A stretch of DNA of 7,402 nucleotides from Propionibacteriaceae bacterium (GTDB lineage: Bacteria; Actinomycetota; Actinomycetes; Propionibacteriales; Propionibacteriaceae): assembly GCA_030538175.1 (NCBI GenBank), contig JAUNUL010000043.1, positions 1 through 7,402 of the forward strand, read 5' to 3'. Positions 1-5,933 of the stretch are shown here, in pieces (within the stretch, counting starts at the first letter, position 1; the number at the start of each line of letters is the position of its first letter). The notes beneath the pieces were generated by a model, which saw only the letters and a program-made list of their open reading frames with translations, was not told the origin of the DNA and made no database searches. The position numbers and the translations under genes are program-made.

Positions 1-263
1 TTGCGTCGATAGACGATGAAGGCCCAGCCGATCAGGCCCCACACGAGGACGCCGATCACCAGGCTGGCGATCCAGGATCCCACCCAGAGGTTGCCGATAT
101 AGGGCGCCTGCTCACTCGACGCCTCCGGCAGACCGAACAGTCGGGCCTGTCCTGGGCCTTGCCCGAGATCGCCACATGCCGACAGCGATGCGACAGCCAG
201 ACCGAGCAAAGCCACTCCGGTCAGCCGCCGGGCACCGCGCCGACGAATCTTCCTCAGACTCAC
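1..263 (-). CDS. ctaC: Cytochrome c oxidase subunit II, N-terminal part (cut by window edge)
   Basis: This is the first 87 codons of a gene running off the low-coordinate edge. I read it by translating the reverse complement. The start is GTG at 263, with GGAAGGG at 270-276 six bases upstream. The protein opens with basic residues (RKIRRRGARR), a hydrophobic stretch at about 16-28 and a lipobox LSAC with Cys30, so it should be a lipoprotein processed by signal peptidase II. A first membrane helix follows at about residues 60-84 (LWVGSWIASLVIGVLVWGL), very like mycobacterial CtaC at the same place. In the family, subunit II carries the CuA centre that takes electrons from cytochrome c (fused cytochrome cc in the actinobacterial bcc-aa3 supercomplex). 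The CuA domain and second helix lie outside the window, so the metal ligands cannot be checked. A 153-bp gap separates it from the upstream operon, and it probably has its own promoter. Confidence 0.88.
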   Translation of the reverse strand, partial: MSLRKIRRRGARRLTGVALLGLAVASLSACGDLGQGPGQARLFGLPEASSEQAPYIGNLWVGSWIASLVIGVLVWGLIGWAFIVYRR

Positions 264-352
264 GTCACGCCCTTCCGAGGGTTCGATTCGTTTGCGCCAC
301 CGCCCTCGGGCGGCAGAGACGCGCTCACAGTACCGCAAATGTAACCTGCGGT
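264..352 (-). promoter_or_regulatory. Probable ctaC upstream regulatory region with a 6-bp dyad
   Basis: The 153 bp between the RibD-like stop and ctaC contain no gene. On the minus strand there is a weak -10-like TACTGT (plus coordinates 327-332) without a convincing -35 element. Overlapping it by one base is an inverted repeat, ACCGCA-N9-TGCGGT (332-352), which could be an operator. A short CCGCCC/GGGCGG hairpin with a 2-nt loop (300-313) lies in the presumed leader. The ctaC ribosome-binding site is at 270-276. The promoter assignment is inference from gene layout and weak motifs. Confidence 0.3.
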
Positions 353-410
353 CCCGTCGATGCGGAACTCCTCGGCGGATCCTCGGCGCAATCGTTGAAG
401 CCCCGTAACC

Positions 411-427
411 GCGCCGTTATCCGGCGC
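411..427 (-). terminator. Short GC hairpin over the RibD-like stop codon, possible weak terminator
   Basis: A perfect 6-bp stem, GCGCCG/CGGCGC, with a 5-nt loop straddles the TAA stop of the RibD-like gene (stop at 417-419). It sits at the end of the long operon, where termination is expected, but no T-run follows on the minus strand. It could be a factor-independent actinobacterial-style terminator, a transcript-end stabiliser, or chance in GC-rich DNA. Confidence 0.25.
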
Positions 428-1160
428 TCTGACGTCCGACCACCCACCGGGTGAACAGGGTGGCCCCTTCCTGCAAAATGACCTCGGGGACCAGATTCAG
501 CGGCTGTGCCTGGCCGGTGGTCAGGCGCGGTCCGTTGTCGCCGAGGCGTGGCACGATCGTGAGACACAGCTGATCAACGCACCCGGCACCCAGCCATTGG
601 GTGATCAGCGAAGGGCCGCCCTCGTGCAGGATCCGGGATCGGCCATCCGCGACAAGCCGATCGCGCACCCCCGCAGCGGGCACATCCGACTGCCCCAGCA
701 CCCACACTCGATCGTGTCCCATCCGCCCACGCGCTCGATCCAGGCGCTCCCCCGCGCCCTCAGTCGTGGCGAGGATGACATCCACACAGTCGACGAGTCT
801 GTCGGGGATCGCTGCCCGTCTACTGATGACGACCAACGGGGTTCCCGGTGGCGGTGGTCCATAGTCCTCGGCCCGTGCGGTCCCGGCGCCCACCACGATG
901 GCATCACAGGTGGCCCGCAGGTGCCCGAAGACAGCTTTGTCCGCCGGGTTGCCGAGGCTCCCGCTCAGGCCGTCCGCTCCCGTGATCGAACCGTCAAGGG
1001 TCGTGATGAAGTTGCCGCGCACGATCGGCTCCGCCGGCCAGGCGTACGCCGAGTCGAGCGTCCCGGTCTCTCCCGTGACTGACGGCCGGCCCGGGTGGAT
1101 GAGTGTGTCCGGCAGGCCGTCCGGCCCGGACAGTACGCGGAACCGCAGCGGCAACGTCAC
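417..1160 (-). CDS. RibD C-terminal domain (DHFR-like fold) reductase, pyrimidine reductase family
   Basis: This 247-residue protein is a stand-alone RibD reductase domain without the deaminase half, so it is not a full riboflavin RibD. Visible motifs are RGNFITTLDGSITG (48-61), the nucleotide-binding GAGTARAEDY (91-100), HEGGPSL (179-185) and the QLCLTIVPRL strand (197-206), all in family order. It closely resembles M. tuberculosis Rv2671. From memory, that protein has been reported to reduce dihydrofolate as well as being annotated RibD. The expected reaction is an NADPH-dependent reduction of a pterin, a pyrimidine or a related cytosolic substrate. I chose GTG at 1160 because it forms a GTGA overlap with the upstream stop and has AGGA six bases before it. 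The frame extends to another GTG at 1193, but that has no ribosome-binding site and would overlap the neighbour by 37 nt. It is last in the operon, two genes after the FolP2-type gene, which favours a pteridine or folate-type role. The substrate is not determinable here. Confidence 0.85.
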   Translation of the reverse strand: MTLPLRFRVLSGPDGLPDTLIHPGRPSVTGETGTLDSAYAWPAEPIVRGNFITTLDGSITGADGLSGSLGNPADKAVFGHLRATCDAIVVGAGTARAEDYGPPPPGTPLVVISRRAAIPDRLVDCVDVILATTEGAGERLDRARGRMGHDRVWVLGQSDVPAAGVRDRLVADGRSRILHEGGPSLITQWLGAGCVDQLCLTIVPRLGDNGPRLTTGQAQPLNLVPEVILQEGATLFTRWVVGRQSAG

Positions 1161-1879
1161 CCAAGATCCTGTTCCTGTTGATCCCACTCCCACACGGCCA
1201 CGTGATAGAGCACACCAAACGGGTCGCTCACCTCCGCCCGGGCACGATCGGGTGGCCCGACCAGGCCCGCCGCGAGTGCCTGCCAGGCAGCCCGTCCAGC
1301 GATCAGGAGCTGTTCGGCCAGCCCCGCATCCAGACCGCTGAGTCCCCCAGGGTCCCCCGCAGCCAGTGCATCAGCGATCACCTGGTCCATGGCGAAGGCA
1401 CGTTCATCGAGGTGGCCGGGAGCCTTCTCACTCCGGCGTGCCGAACCGTCACCCATGACCAGGACGACCGTGCGTGCATCCTGCGCACGAGCCCTCAGCC
1501 GCGCACCCGCCTCGGCCACCTCTCCCTCGTCGGCATCGAACGGCACTGTGATCACTTCCAGCCGCGCGCCCTGCTCTGCAGACGCTCCTGCTTTCCCAGT
1601 CGCCTCCGGTTCCCCGGGAAGTCCGCTCACGGCATCGTCGGCGGCCTCGGCTGCCAGCAGCTCCTGCGCCACCCGCATGCCGAGGGGCGAACGGCTGTCG
1701 ATCGTCGACACGTCCCGCGGCACGCCAGTGATGACCACGATGGAGTCCGGTGCAGCGGCGAGGGCCTCCGCCACCGCCGAGCGACACCGCGCCCGCAGCT
1801 CAGCGCCCGGGTCGGCCAGTGAGGCGTACTCCGGCAACAGCAACAGCGGGTGCGGCAGGAACGCGGCCGCGACGATCAT
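1157..1879 (-). CDS. LigB-fold protein (class III extradiol dioxygenase subunit B-like), function unknown
   Basis: This 240-residue protein resembles the actinobacterial family containing M. tuberculosis Rv2728c, usually annotated as class III extradiol dioxygenase subunit B-like. It opens with a hydrophobic strand and His10-Pro11 (AAAFLPHPLLLLPE), followed by VVITGVP (48-54), the family motif VMGDGSARR (141-149) and KAPGHLDERA (152-161). The AGRAAWQ segment (195-200) and a C-terminal YHVAVWEW complete it. True LigB enzymes bind iron through two His and one Glu. Only His10 is obvious here, and the strand where the second His is expected (about 47-60) has none, so ring-cleavage activity is doubtful. 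A Gly/Ala/Glu-rich stretch (about 84-106) looks like a flexible linker. ATG at 1879 overlaps the FolP2-type stop by 4 nt (ATGA), and its own TGA overlaps the next GTG, so translation is probably coupled on both sides. Family assignment is good; function is unknown. Confidence 0.8.
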   Translation of the reverse strand: MIVAAAFLPHPLLLLPEYASLADPGAELRARCRSAVAEALAAAPDSIVVITGVPRDVSTIDSRSPLGMRVAQELLAAEAADDAVSGLPGEPEATGKAGASAEQGARLEVITVPFDADEGEVAEAGARLRARAQDARTVVLVMGDGSARRSEKAPGHLDERAFAMDQVIADALAAGDPGGLSGLDAGLAEQLLIAGRAAWQALAAGLVGPPDRARAEVSDPFGVLYHVAVWEWDQQEQDLG

Positions 1880-2739
1880 GCGAGCCCCCGCACCGCGCGC
1901 GCCAACGGCCGCTGGCCGGCGATCACCGAGACCATGTCCAGGATTTGGCGGGTCTCGGCTACTTCGTGCACCCGATAGACATGGGCTCCCTGCCAGGCCG
2001 AAACAGCCGTCGTGGCCAACGTGCCGATCACCCGCTCGTTGACCGGCCGATCAAGTGCCTCGCCCACGAAATCCTTGTTCGACAGCGACACGAGCACCGG
2101 CCACCCTGTCGCGACCATCTCGTCGAGGCGCCGAGTGATCTCGAGGGAATGGAAGGAGTTCTTCCCGAAGTCATGGGCCGGGTCGATGAACAGCCGTTCC
2201 CGATCGACTCCCACAGCGACCGCACGTTCCGCGTACGCCACGGTCGCCTCGATCGCGGCGGTGACGACATCGTCGTATTCGATCCGATGCGGCCGCGTCC
2301 GCGGGGTCACGGCGTTCGTGTGCGTGCACACCAACCCCACATCGAACTCTGCGGCCACCTCGGCCAGGCCAGGATCGGCGCCACCCCACGCGTCGTTGAG
2401 GACGTCAGCCCCTTCCTGACAGACCGCGCGACCGATTTCAGCCCGCCAGGTATCGACCGAGATGATCAGATCCGGGTACGCCGCACGGACTCGCGCCACG
2501 AACGAGACGACCCGTCGGGCTTCCTCGACCGGGTCGATCTCGGCGCCGGGGGCGGCTTTGATGCCACCGATATCCACCAGGTCAGCACCCTGATCGACAA
2601 CCTCGGCGACGCGATCGAAGGCCGCGTCGACAGCCCAGGTGCTCCCTTTGTCATAGAAGGAATCGGGCGTGCGGTTGATGATGGCCATCACCAGGCGGGC
2701 GTGCTCATCGAACTCCCGCTCCCCCAGCCTGAACCGCAT
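1876..2739 (-). CDS. folP2: FolP2-type dihydropteroate synthase paralogue, probably not a canonical DHPS
   Basis: This 287-residue TIM-barrel protein is very similar to mycobacterial FolP2 (Rv1207). Pterin-side elements of DHPS are present: MAIINRTPDSF (18-28, Asn22), ISVDT with Asp96 (93-97), NDAWGG with Asn115 (115-120), IDPAHDFGK (185-193), LSNKD with Lys222 (219-223) and YRVHEV with Arg256 and His258 (255-260). The pABA/sulfonamide loop, normally GGESTRPG, reads GGIKAAPG (58-65), so the Ser/Thr and Arg of that loop are gone. The IDPAHDFGK, SNKD and RVHEV variants also match FolP2 rather than FolP1. From memory, mycobacterial FolP2 lacks DHPS activity. I infer that it binds a pterin-like ligand but does not condense it with pABA; the real reaction is unknown. 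The start is ATG at 2739, five bases after the CBS-ACT stop, with no strong ribosome-binding site, which suggests coupling. The gene ends with an ATGA overlap into the LigB-fold gene. Confidence 0.87.
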   Translation of the reverse strand: MRFRLGEREFDEHARLVMAIINRTPDSFYDKGSTWAVDAAFDRVAEVVDQGADLVDIGGIKAAPGAEIDPVEEARRVVSFVARVRAAYPDLIISVDTWRAEIGRAVCQEGADVLNDAWGGADPGLAEVAAEFDVGLVCTHTNAVTPRTRPHRIEYDDVVTAAIEATVAYAERAVAVGVDRERLFIDPAHDFGKNSFHSLEITRRLDEMVATGWPVLVSLSNKDFVGEALDRPVNERVIGTLATTAVSAWQGAHVYRVHEVAETRQILDMVSVIAGQRPLARAVRGLA

Positions 2740-2744
2740 GACGC

Positions 2745-3392
2745 TCAGCCGCTGTTGCGCAACCGGTGGACGACCCGGAAGCCATTGTCCGCGATGTCGG
2801 CCTCGAGCTCATCGGTGTTGAGCGTATTCACGCCCACGACCACCGTGACCTGCTCCTGTGCCTCGCCGCGGAAGACAGCCAGATGAATGATGTTGGCGCC
2901 ATGGCGGGCCATGATCCCCGAGATGTTGGACAGAACACCGACGGCATCGGTCGCCTCGATCCACAGCCGCGTGCCGCGGTCGCGGAACCCGAGGAGATCC
3001 ATGAAGGAGTCCAGAATGGCGCTCTCGGTGATGACCCCGACCAGACGACCATTGTCGACCACCGGCAGCATCTCGATCTTGTTGTCGCGCATCGCTAGCG
3101 CGGCCTCTTCGAGGAGCGCGTCGGGAGCAATCACGCGCGGATCCTGCGTCATGACCTTCGACACCTTCAGCTTGTGCAGAAGATAGTTGATCTCGCCACT
3201 GCTGAACGTCGTTGCCCGCGACGGCCCGGCGGCGTCAATGTCGCCCTGGCTGAGCACCCCGACCACGGCCCCATCCTTGAGCACCGGGAGGTGTCGGATG
3301 TGATGGCGTTCCATCAACTCCATGGCCTCCGGGAGCGTTGCATCCGGATCCACGGTGAAAGGATTGGCGGTCATCCGCAGTTTGACGAACAT
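2745..3392 (-). CDS. CBS-CBS-ACT domain protein, putative ligand sensor of the transporter operon
   Basis: This 215-residue soluble protein has three parts. CBS domain 1 spans about 3-55 (KLRMTANPFTV, then IRHLPVLKDGAVVGVLSQGDI at 32-52). CBS domain 2 spans about 76-130 (KVMTQDPRVIAP, MLPVVDNGRLVGVITESAI). A C-terminal ACT domain spans about 141-212 (WIEATDAVGVLSNISGIMARHGANI). A helical linker lies between the CBS repeats. In general CBS pairs bind adenosine nucleotides and ACT domains bind amino acids or related small molecules. AcuB-like proteins of this design often sit beside BCAA transporter genes. I infer a regulatory role, sensing energy charge and imported amino acid, but neither the target nor the ligand can be read from sequence. 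ATG at 3392 starts eight bases after the livF stop, with GAGG six bases upstream, and the MFVKLRMT opening fits the family. An internal Met at residue 7 is a less likely alternative. Confidence 0.85.
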   Translation of the reverse strand: MFVKLRMTANPFTVDPDATLPEAMELMERHHIRHLPVLKDGAVVGVLSQGDIDAAGPSRATTFSSGEINYLLHKLKVSKVMTQDPRVIAPDALLEEAALAMRDNKIEMLPVVDNGRLVGVITESAILDSFMDLLGFRDRGTRLWIEATDAVGVLSNISGIMARHGANIIHLAVFRGEAQEQVTVVVGVNTLNTDELEADIADNGFRVVHRLRNSG

Positions 3393-3400
3393 CTGTTGCC

Positions 3401-4105
3401 TCAGCCTCCCAGATAGGCGCGTTTGACGTCTTCGGTGTCGGCCAGCTCGGCGGCCTTGCCCGACAGGACGATCGAGCCGGTTTCCATCACATACGCTCGG
3501 TCGGCGATCTGCAGGGCCATGTTGGCATTCTGCTCGACCAGCAGCACGGTGGTGCCGTCGGCGTTGATGCTGCGGATGATGTCGAAGATCTCCTGGACCA
3601 GCAGCGGCGCCAAACCCATCGACGGCTCGTCCAGCAACAGCACGCTCGGTCGGGCCATCATCGCCCGCCCCATGGCGAGCATCTGCTGCTCTCCACCCGA
3701 CAGCGTGCCCGCGCTCTGTTTGCGGCGTTCGGCCAGCACCGGAAAACGGGCGAACACACCCTCGAGGTCCCGGGCGATCCCATCCCGGTCCCGGCGCAGA
3801 TAGGCCCCGAGATCAAGGTTCTCGGACACCGTCATGCGAGGGAAGACGCGCCGGCCCTCCGGCACGTGGGACATGCCCCGCTTGACCCGCTCCTGGGCGG
3901 ATGTCCTGGTGATGTCCTTGCCCTTGAACCGCACCTTGCCCGACGACGGCTTCTGCAGCCCCGACGCGGTACGCAGGGTGGTGGTCTTGCCGGCGCCGTT
4001 GGCGCCGATGAGCGTCACGATCTCGCCCTCGTTGACCTCCAGTGACACACCTTTGAGGGCGTGAATGCCGCCGAAGTGGACGTTGAGGTCCTGGATCTCA
4101 AGCAT
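3401..4105 (-). CDS. livF: BCAA ABC transporter ATP-binding protein LivF
   Basis: This 234-residue protein is one of the two cytoplasmic ATPases that drive BCAA import. It has Walker A GANGAGKTT (34-42), the LivF-typical HVPEGRRVFPRMTVSENL stretch (80-97), ABC signature LSGGEQQ (135-141), Walker B LLLDEPS (156-162) and a switch region LLVEQNAN in which Gln replaces the usual His. That replacement is normal for LivF. The length matches the family. The open frame reaches back to 4216, but those extra 37 residues are Ser/Arg-rich and lie inside livG. ATG at 4105 has an excellent GAGGAGG six bases upstream and gives the standard MLEIQDLNVHFGG opening. It overlaps the end of livG by 8 nt. Its partner is LivG, and together they bind LivH and LivM. 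The exact substrate (Leu, Ile, Val or another compound such as an amide or aromatic acid) cannot be deduced, because the HAAT family is broad. Confidence 0.95.
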   Translation of the reverse strand: MLEIQDLNVHFGGIHALKGVSLEVNEGEIVTLIGANGAGKTTTLRTASGLQKPSSGKVRFKGKDITRTSAQERVKRGMSHVPEGRRVFPRMTVSENLDLGAYLRRDRDGIARDLEGVFARFPVLAERRKQSAGTLSGGEQQMLAMGRAMMARPSVLLLDEPSMGLAPLLVQEIFDIIRSINADGTTVLLVEQNANMALQIADRAYVMETGSIVLSGKAAELADTEDVKRAYLGG

Positions 4106-4889
4106 GGTCGGCCTCCTCGCCGAGATAGGCCTCAATGACCTTCGGGTTCTCCCGGACCTCGGCGGCAGTGCCCGATGCGATGAGCTGACCGTGGTCGAGG
4201 ACATAGATCCGCTCACAGATCCGCATGACCAGGCTCATGTCGTGCTCGATGAGCAGGATGGTGAGCCCGAAGTCGCTGCGCAACCGAGCGATGAGGCCCG
4301 TCAGATTGGCCGTCTCGTTCGGGTTCATGCCGGCTGCGGGCTCATCGAGCAGCAACAGCGTCGGATCGGTCGCCAGCGCCCGCGCGATCTCCAGGTGCCG
4401 CTGGTCGCCATAGGGCAGGTTGCGGGCCAACTCGTGTGCCTTGGCGCCGAGTCCCATGATGCTCAAGAGCTCATGACTGCGCTCCCGGATCTCCGCCTCC
4501 CGCGCACCAAAGGGCGGGACGCGGAGGAACGAGGCCAGCAGGGAATATCGTCGATTCTGCTGGAACGCGATGACGACGTTGTCCAGCACCGTGAGGTCCT
4601 TGAACAACCGGATGTTCTGGAATGTGCGGCCGATTCCCGCGCGACAGATCGCATAGGGACGCTTGCCGCCGATCGACACGATCTTGTCTTCGCGGGTGAA
4701 CGAGATGGTGCCCTCCGACGGCGGATAGACGCCGGTGAGGAGGTTGAAGACCGTCGTCTTGCCAGCGCCATTGGGTCCGATCAGCCCGATGAGCTCGCCG
4801 GAGTTCAGGCGCAGGTCGACACCGGAGACAGCAGCCAGGCCGCCGAAATGCCGGGTGAGGCCGGTGACCTCGAGGATGGTGTTGGTCAT
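4098..4889 (-). CDS. livG: BCAA ABC transporter ATP-binding protein LivG
   Basis: This is the second cytoplasmic ATPase of the importer, 263 residues. Motifs are Walker A GPNGAGKTT (38-46), GIGRTFQNIRLF with the Q-loop Gln91 (85-96), the atypical signature LPYGDQRHLEIARAL (158-172), Walker B LLLLDEPAAGMNP (178-190) and H-loop LIEHDM with His216. An LPYGDQR-type signature in place of LSGGQ is characteristic of LivG, so it is not a defect. The C-terminus has the LivG-type VIEAYLGEE. ATG at 4889 overlaps the livM stop by 4 nt (ATGA) and is preceded by a purine-rich GAGGAGGGGGAG. The end overlaps livF by 8 nt, consistent with equimolar, coupled production of the two ATPases. Confidence 0.95.
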   Translation of the reverse strand: MTNTILEVTGLTRHFGGLAAVSGVDLRLNSGELIGLIGPNGAGKTTVFNLLTGVYPPSEGTISFTREDKIVSIGGKRPYAICRAGIGRTFQNIRLFKDLTVLDNVVIAFQQNRRYSLLASFLRVPPFGAREAEIRERSHELLSIMGLGAKAHELARNLPYGDQRHLEIARALATDPTLLLLDEPAAGMNPNETANLTGLIARLRSDFGLTILLIEHDMSLVMRICERIYVLDHGQLIASGTAAEVRENPKVIEAYLGEEADHA

Positions 4890-5929
4890 CGGGGCTCCCC
4901 CTCCTCAGCGACCGGCACGGCGTCGGTTTCCTCGGTCACGACCGGCGCGGTCCCGCCCGCAGCGGGTTGGGTCAGGCCACCCTTGCGGCCCACCCCCCAC
5001 TTCGTGAACAGATTCATGGAGAGCTCACGGGAGCCCATGATGCCCTGCGGCCGGAAGATCATGATGACGACCAGCAACAGGGCGTACAGAATCATCCGGA
5101 CCTCGGTGAAGCCCTGCAGCGCTGTCGAAATGACAGCGAGCAGGATGGCCGCGATAACCGAACCCGAAAGGCTGCCGAGGCCGCCGAGCACGACGATCAC
5201 GAGGATGTCGATCGACTTGAGGAAGCCGAACAGGTCGGGCTTGATGAAATAGAAATACGACGCATACATGCCGCCGCCGATGCCGCCGAAGAAGGCACCG
5301 ATGGCGAACGAGAGGACCTTGGCCTTGGTGGTGTCGACGCCGATCGACTCCGCGGCGATCTCATCCTCGCGGACGGCGATCGCGTCCCGCCCGTGACGGG
5401 AACGCAGGAAGTTGCGCAGCAGCCAGACGCTGCCGACGGTGATGACGAAGAACCAGGTCCAGTCCATGTATTGGGTGACTGTGAGCCCCGCGGCACCATT
5501 GGTGACGTCGTCGAGGTTCACGAAGACAACCCGGATGATCTCTGCCATGCCGAGCGTGGCGATCGCCAGGTAGTCACCGCGCAGGCGCAGGGTCGGGATG
5601 CCGATCAGGACGCCGATCAGCGCAGCGAGCAGGCCGCCGAGCAGCAGCGACACCAGGAAGCCCACCGGGCTGTCCCAGATCTGGTTCATCACGCCGACCG
5701 TGTAGGCGCCGATCGCCATGAAGCCGGCGTGGCCGAGGGAGAACTGACCGGTGAAGCCGGTGATCAGGTTGAGGCTGGTGGCCAGGACGATGTTGATGCA
5801 GATGGTCGCGATCGTCGCCATCAGGTAGTCGTCGATGATCCCCACGTTGATGAGGCCGACGACGATCAGATAGACCGCAATGAGCGGGATGCCCTGGAAC
5901 AGGAGCTTGCGCACCAAAGGTTTCTTCAC
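4886..5929 (-). CDS. livM: BCAA ABC transporter permease LivM
   Basis: This is an integral membrane protein of 347 residues and one of the two permease subunits. Hydrophobic segments start at about residue 13 and recur to about 292. The family motif NLITGFTGQFSLGHAGFMAIGAY is at 54-76 and the conserved IPTLRLRGDYLAIATLGMAEI at 111-131. The cytoplasmic coupling segment HGRDAIAVREDEIAAESIGV (179-198) should dock the ATPases. LVIVVLGGLGSLSGSVIAA (243-261) and IFRPQGIMG (291-299) are also typical. After about 310 the protein continues as a Gly/Pro/Ala/Glu-rich tail of some 35 residues that looks disordered and is longer than in many LivM proteins. The start is GTG at 5929, four bases after the livH stop, with GGAGAAGG at 5939-5946. 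The end overlaps livG by 4 nt. Confidence 0.94.
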   Translation of the reverse strand: MKKPLVRKLLFQGIPLIAVYLIVVGLINVGIIDDYLMATIATICINIVLATSLNLITGFTGQFSLGHAGFMAIGAYTVGVMNQIWDSPVGFLVSLLLGGLLAALIGVLIGIPTLRLRGDYLAIATLGMAEIIRVVFVNLDDVTNGAAGLTVTQYMDWTWFFVITVGSVWLLRNFLRSRHGRDAIAVREDEIAAESIGVDTTKAKVLSFAIGAFFGGIGGGMYASYFYFIKPDLFGFLKSIDILVIVVLGGLGSLSGSVIAAILLAVISTALQGFTEVRMILYALLLVVIMIFRPQGIMGSRELSMNLFTKWGVGRKGGLTQPAAGGTAPVVTEETDAVPVAEEGEPR

Positions 5930-5933
5930 GGTG

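Noticed and set aside
300..313. CCGCCC/GGGCGG hairpin as a terminator for the upstream operon
   Set aside because: The loop is only 2 nt, no T-run follows, and it lies downstream of the likely ctaC promoter, so it is at most a leader hairpin.
369..388. A 9-bp direct repeat (TCCTCGGCG twice, 11 bases apart) in the gap before ctaC
   Set aside because: It is too short, has only two copies and lies in GC-rich DNA, so no function can be supported.
341..409. Two GTAAC words (341-345 and 405-409), reminiscent of GlnR- or MtrA-type half sites
   Set aside because: The second halves and spacing do not match a consensus I can state with confidence. With only 5-bp matches, chance is likely.
417..1193. 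A 258-residue version of the RibD-like reductase starting at GTG 1193
   Set aside because: It has no ribosome-binding site and a 37-nt overlap with the neighbour. GTG 1160 has AGGA at good spacing and a 4-nt overlap.
1750..2886. A 378-codon plus-strand open frame opposite the LigB-fold, FolP2-type and CBS-ACT genes
   Set aside because: It crosses three gene boundaries on the opposite strand and gives an Arg/Asp/His/Pro-rich product typical of a shadow frame.
3401..4216. A 271-residue version of LivF starting inside livG
   Set aside because: The extra 37 residues are Ser/Arg-rich and unlike any LivF N-terminus. The ATG at 4105 has a near-ideal GAGGAGG and gives the normal length.
4065..5252. 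A 395-codon open frame on the plus strand opposite livG and livM
   Set aside because: It is antisense to two well-conserved genes with intact motifs. Its product is rich in Arg, Asp, Glu and Gln with no recognisable domain, as expected from reverse-frame reading of GC-biased codons.
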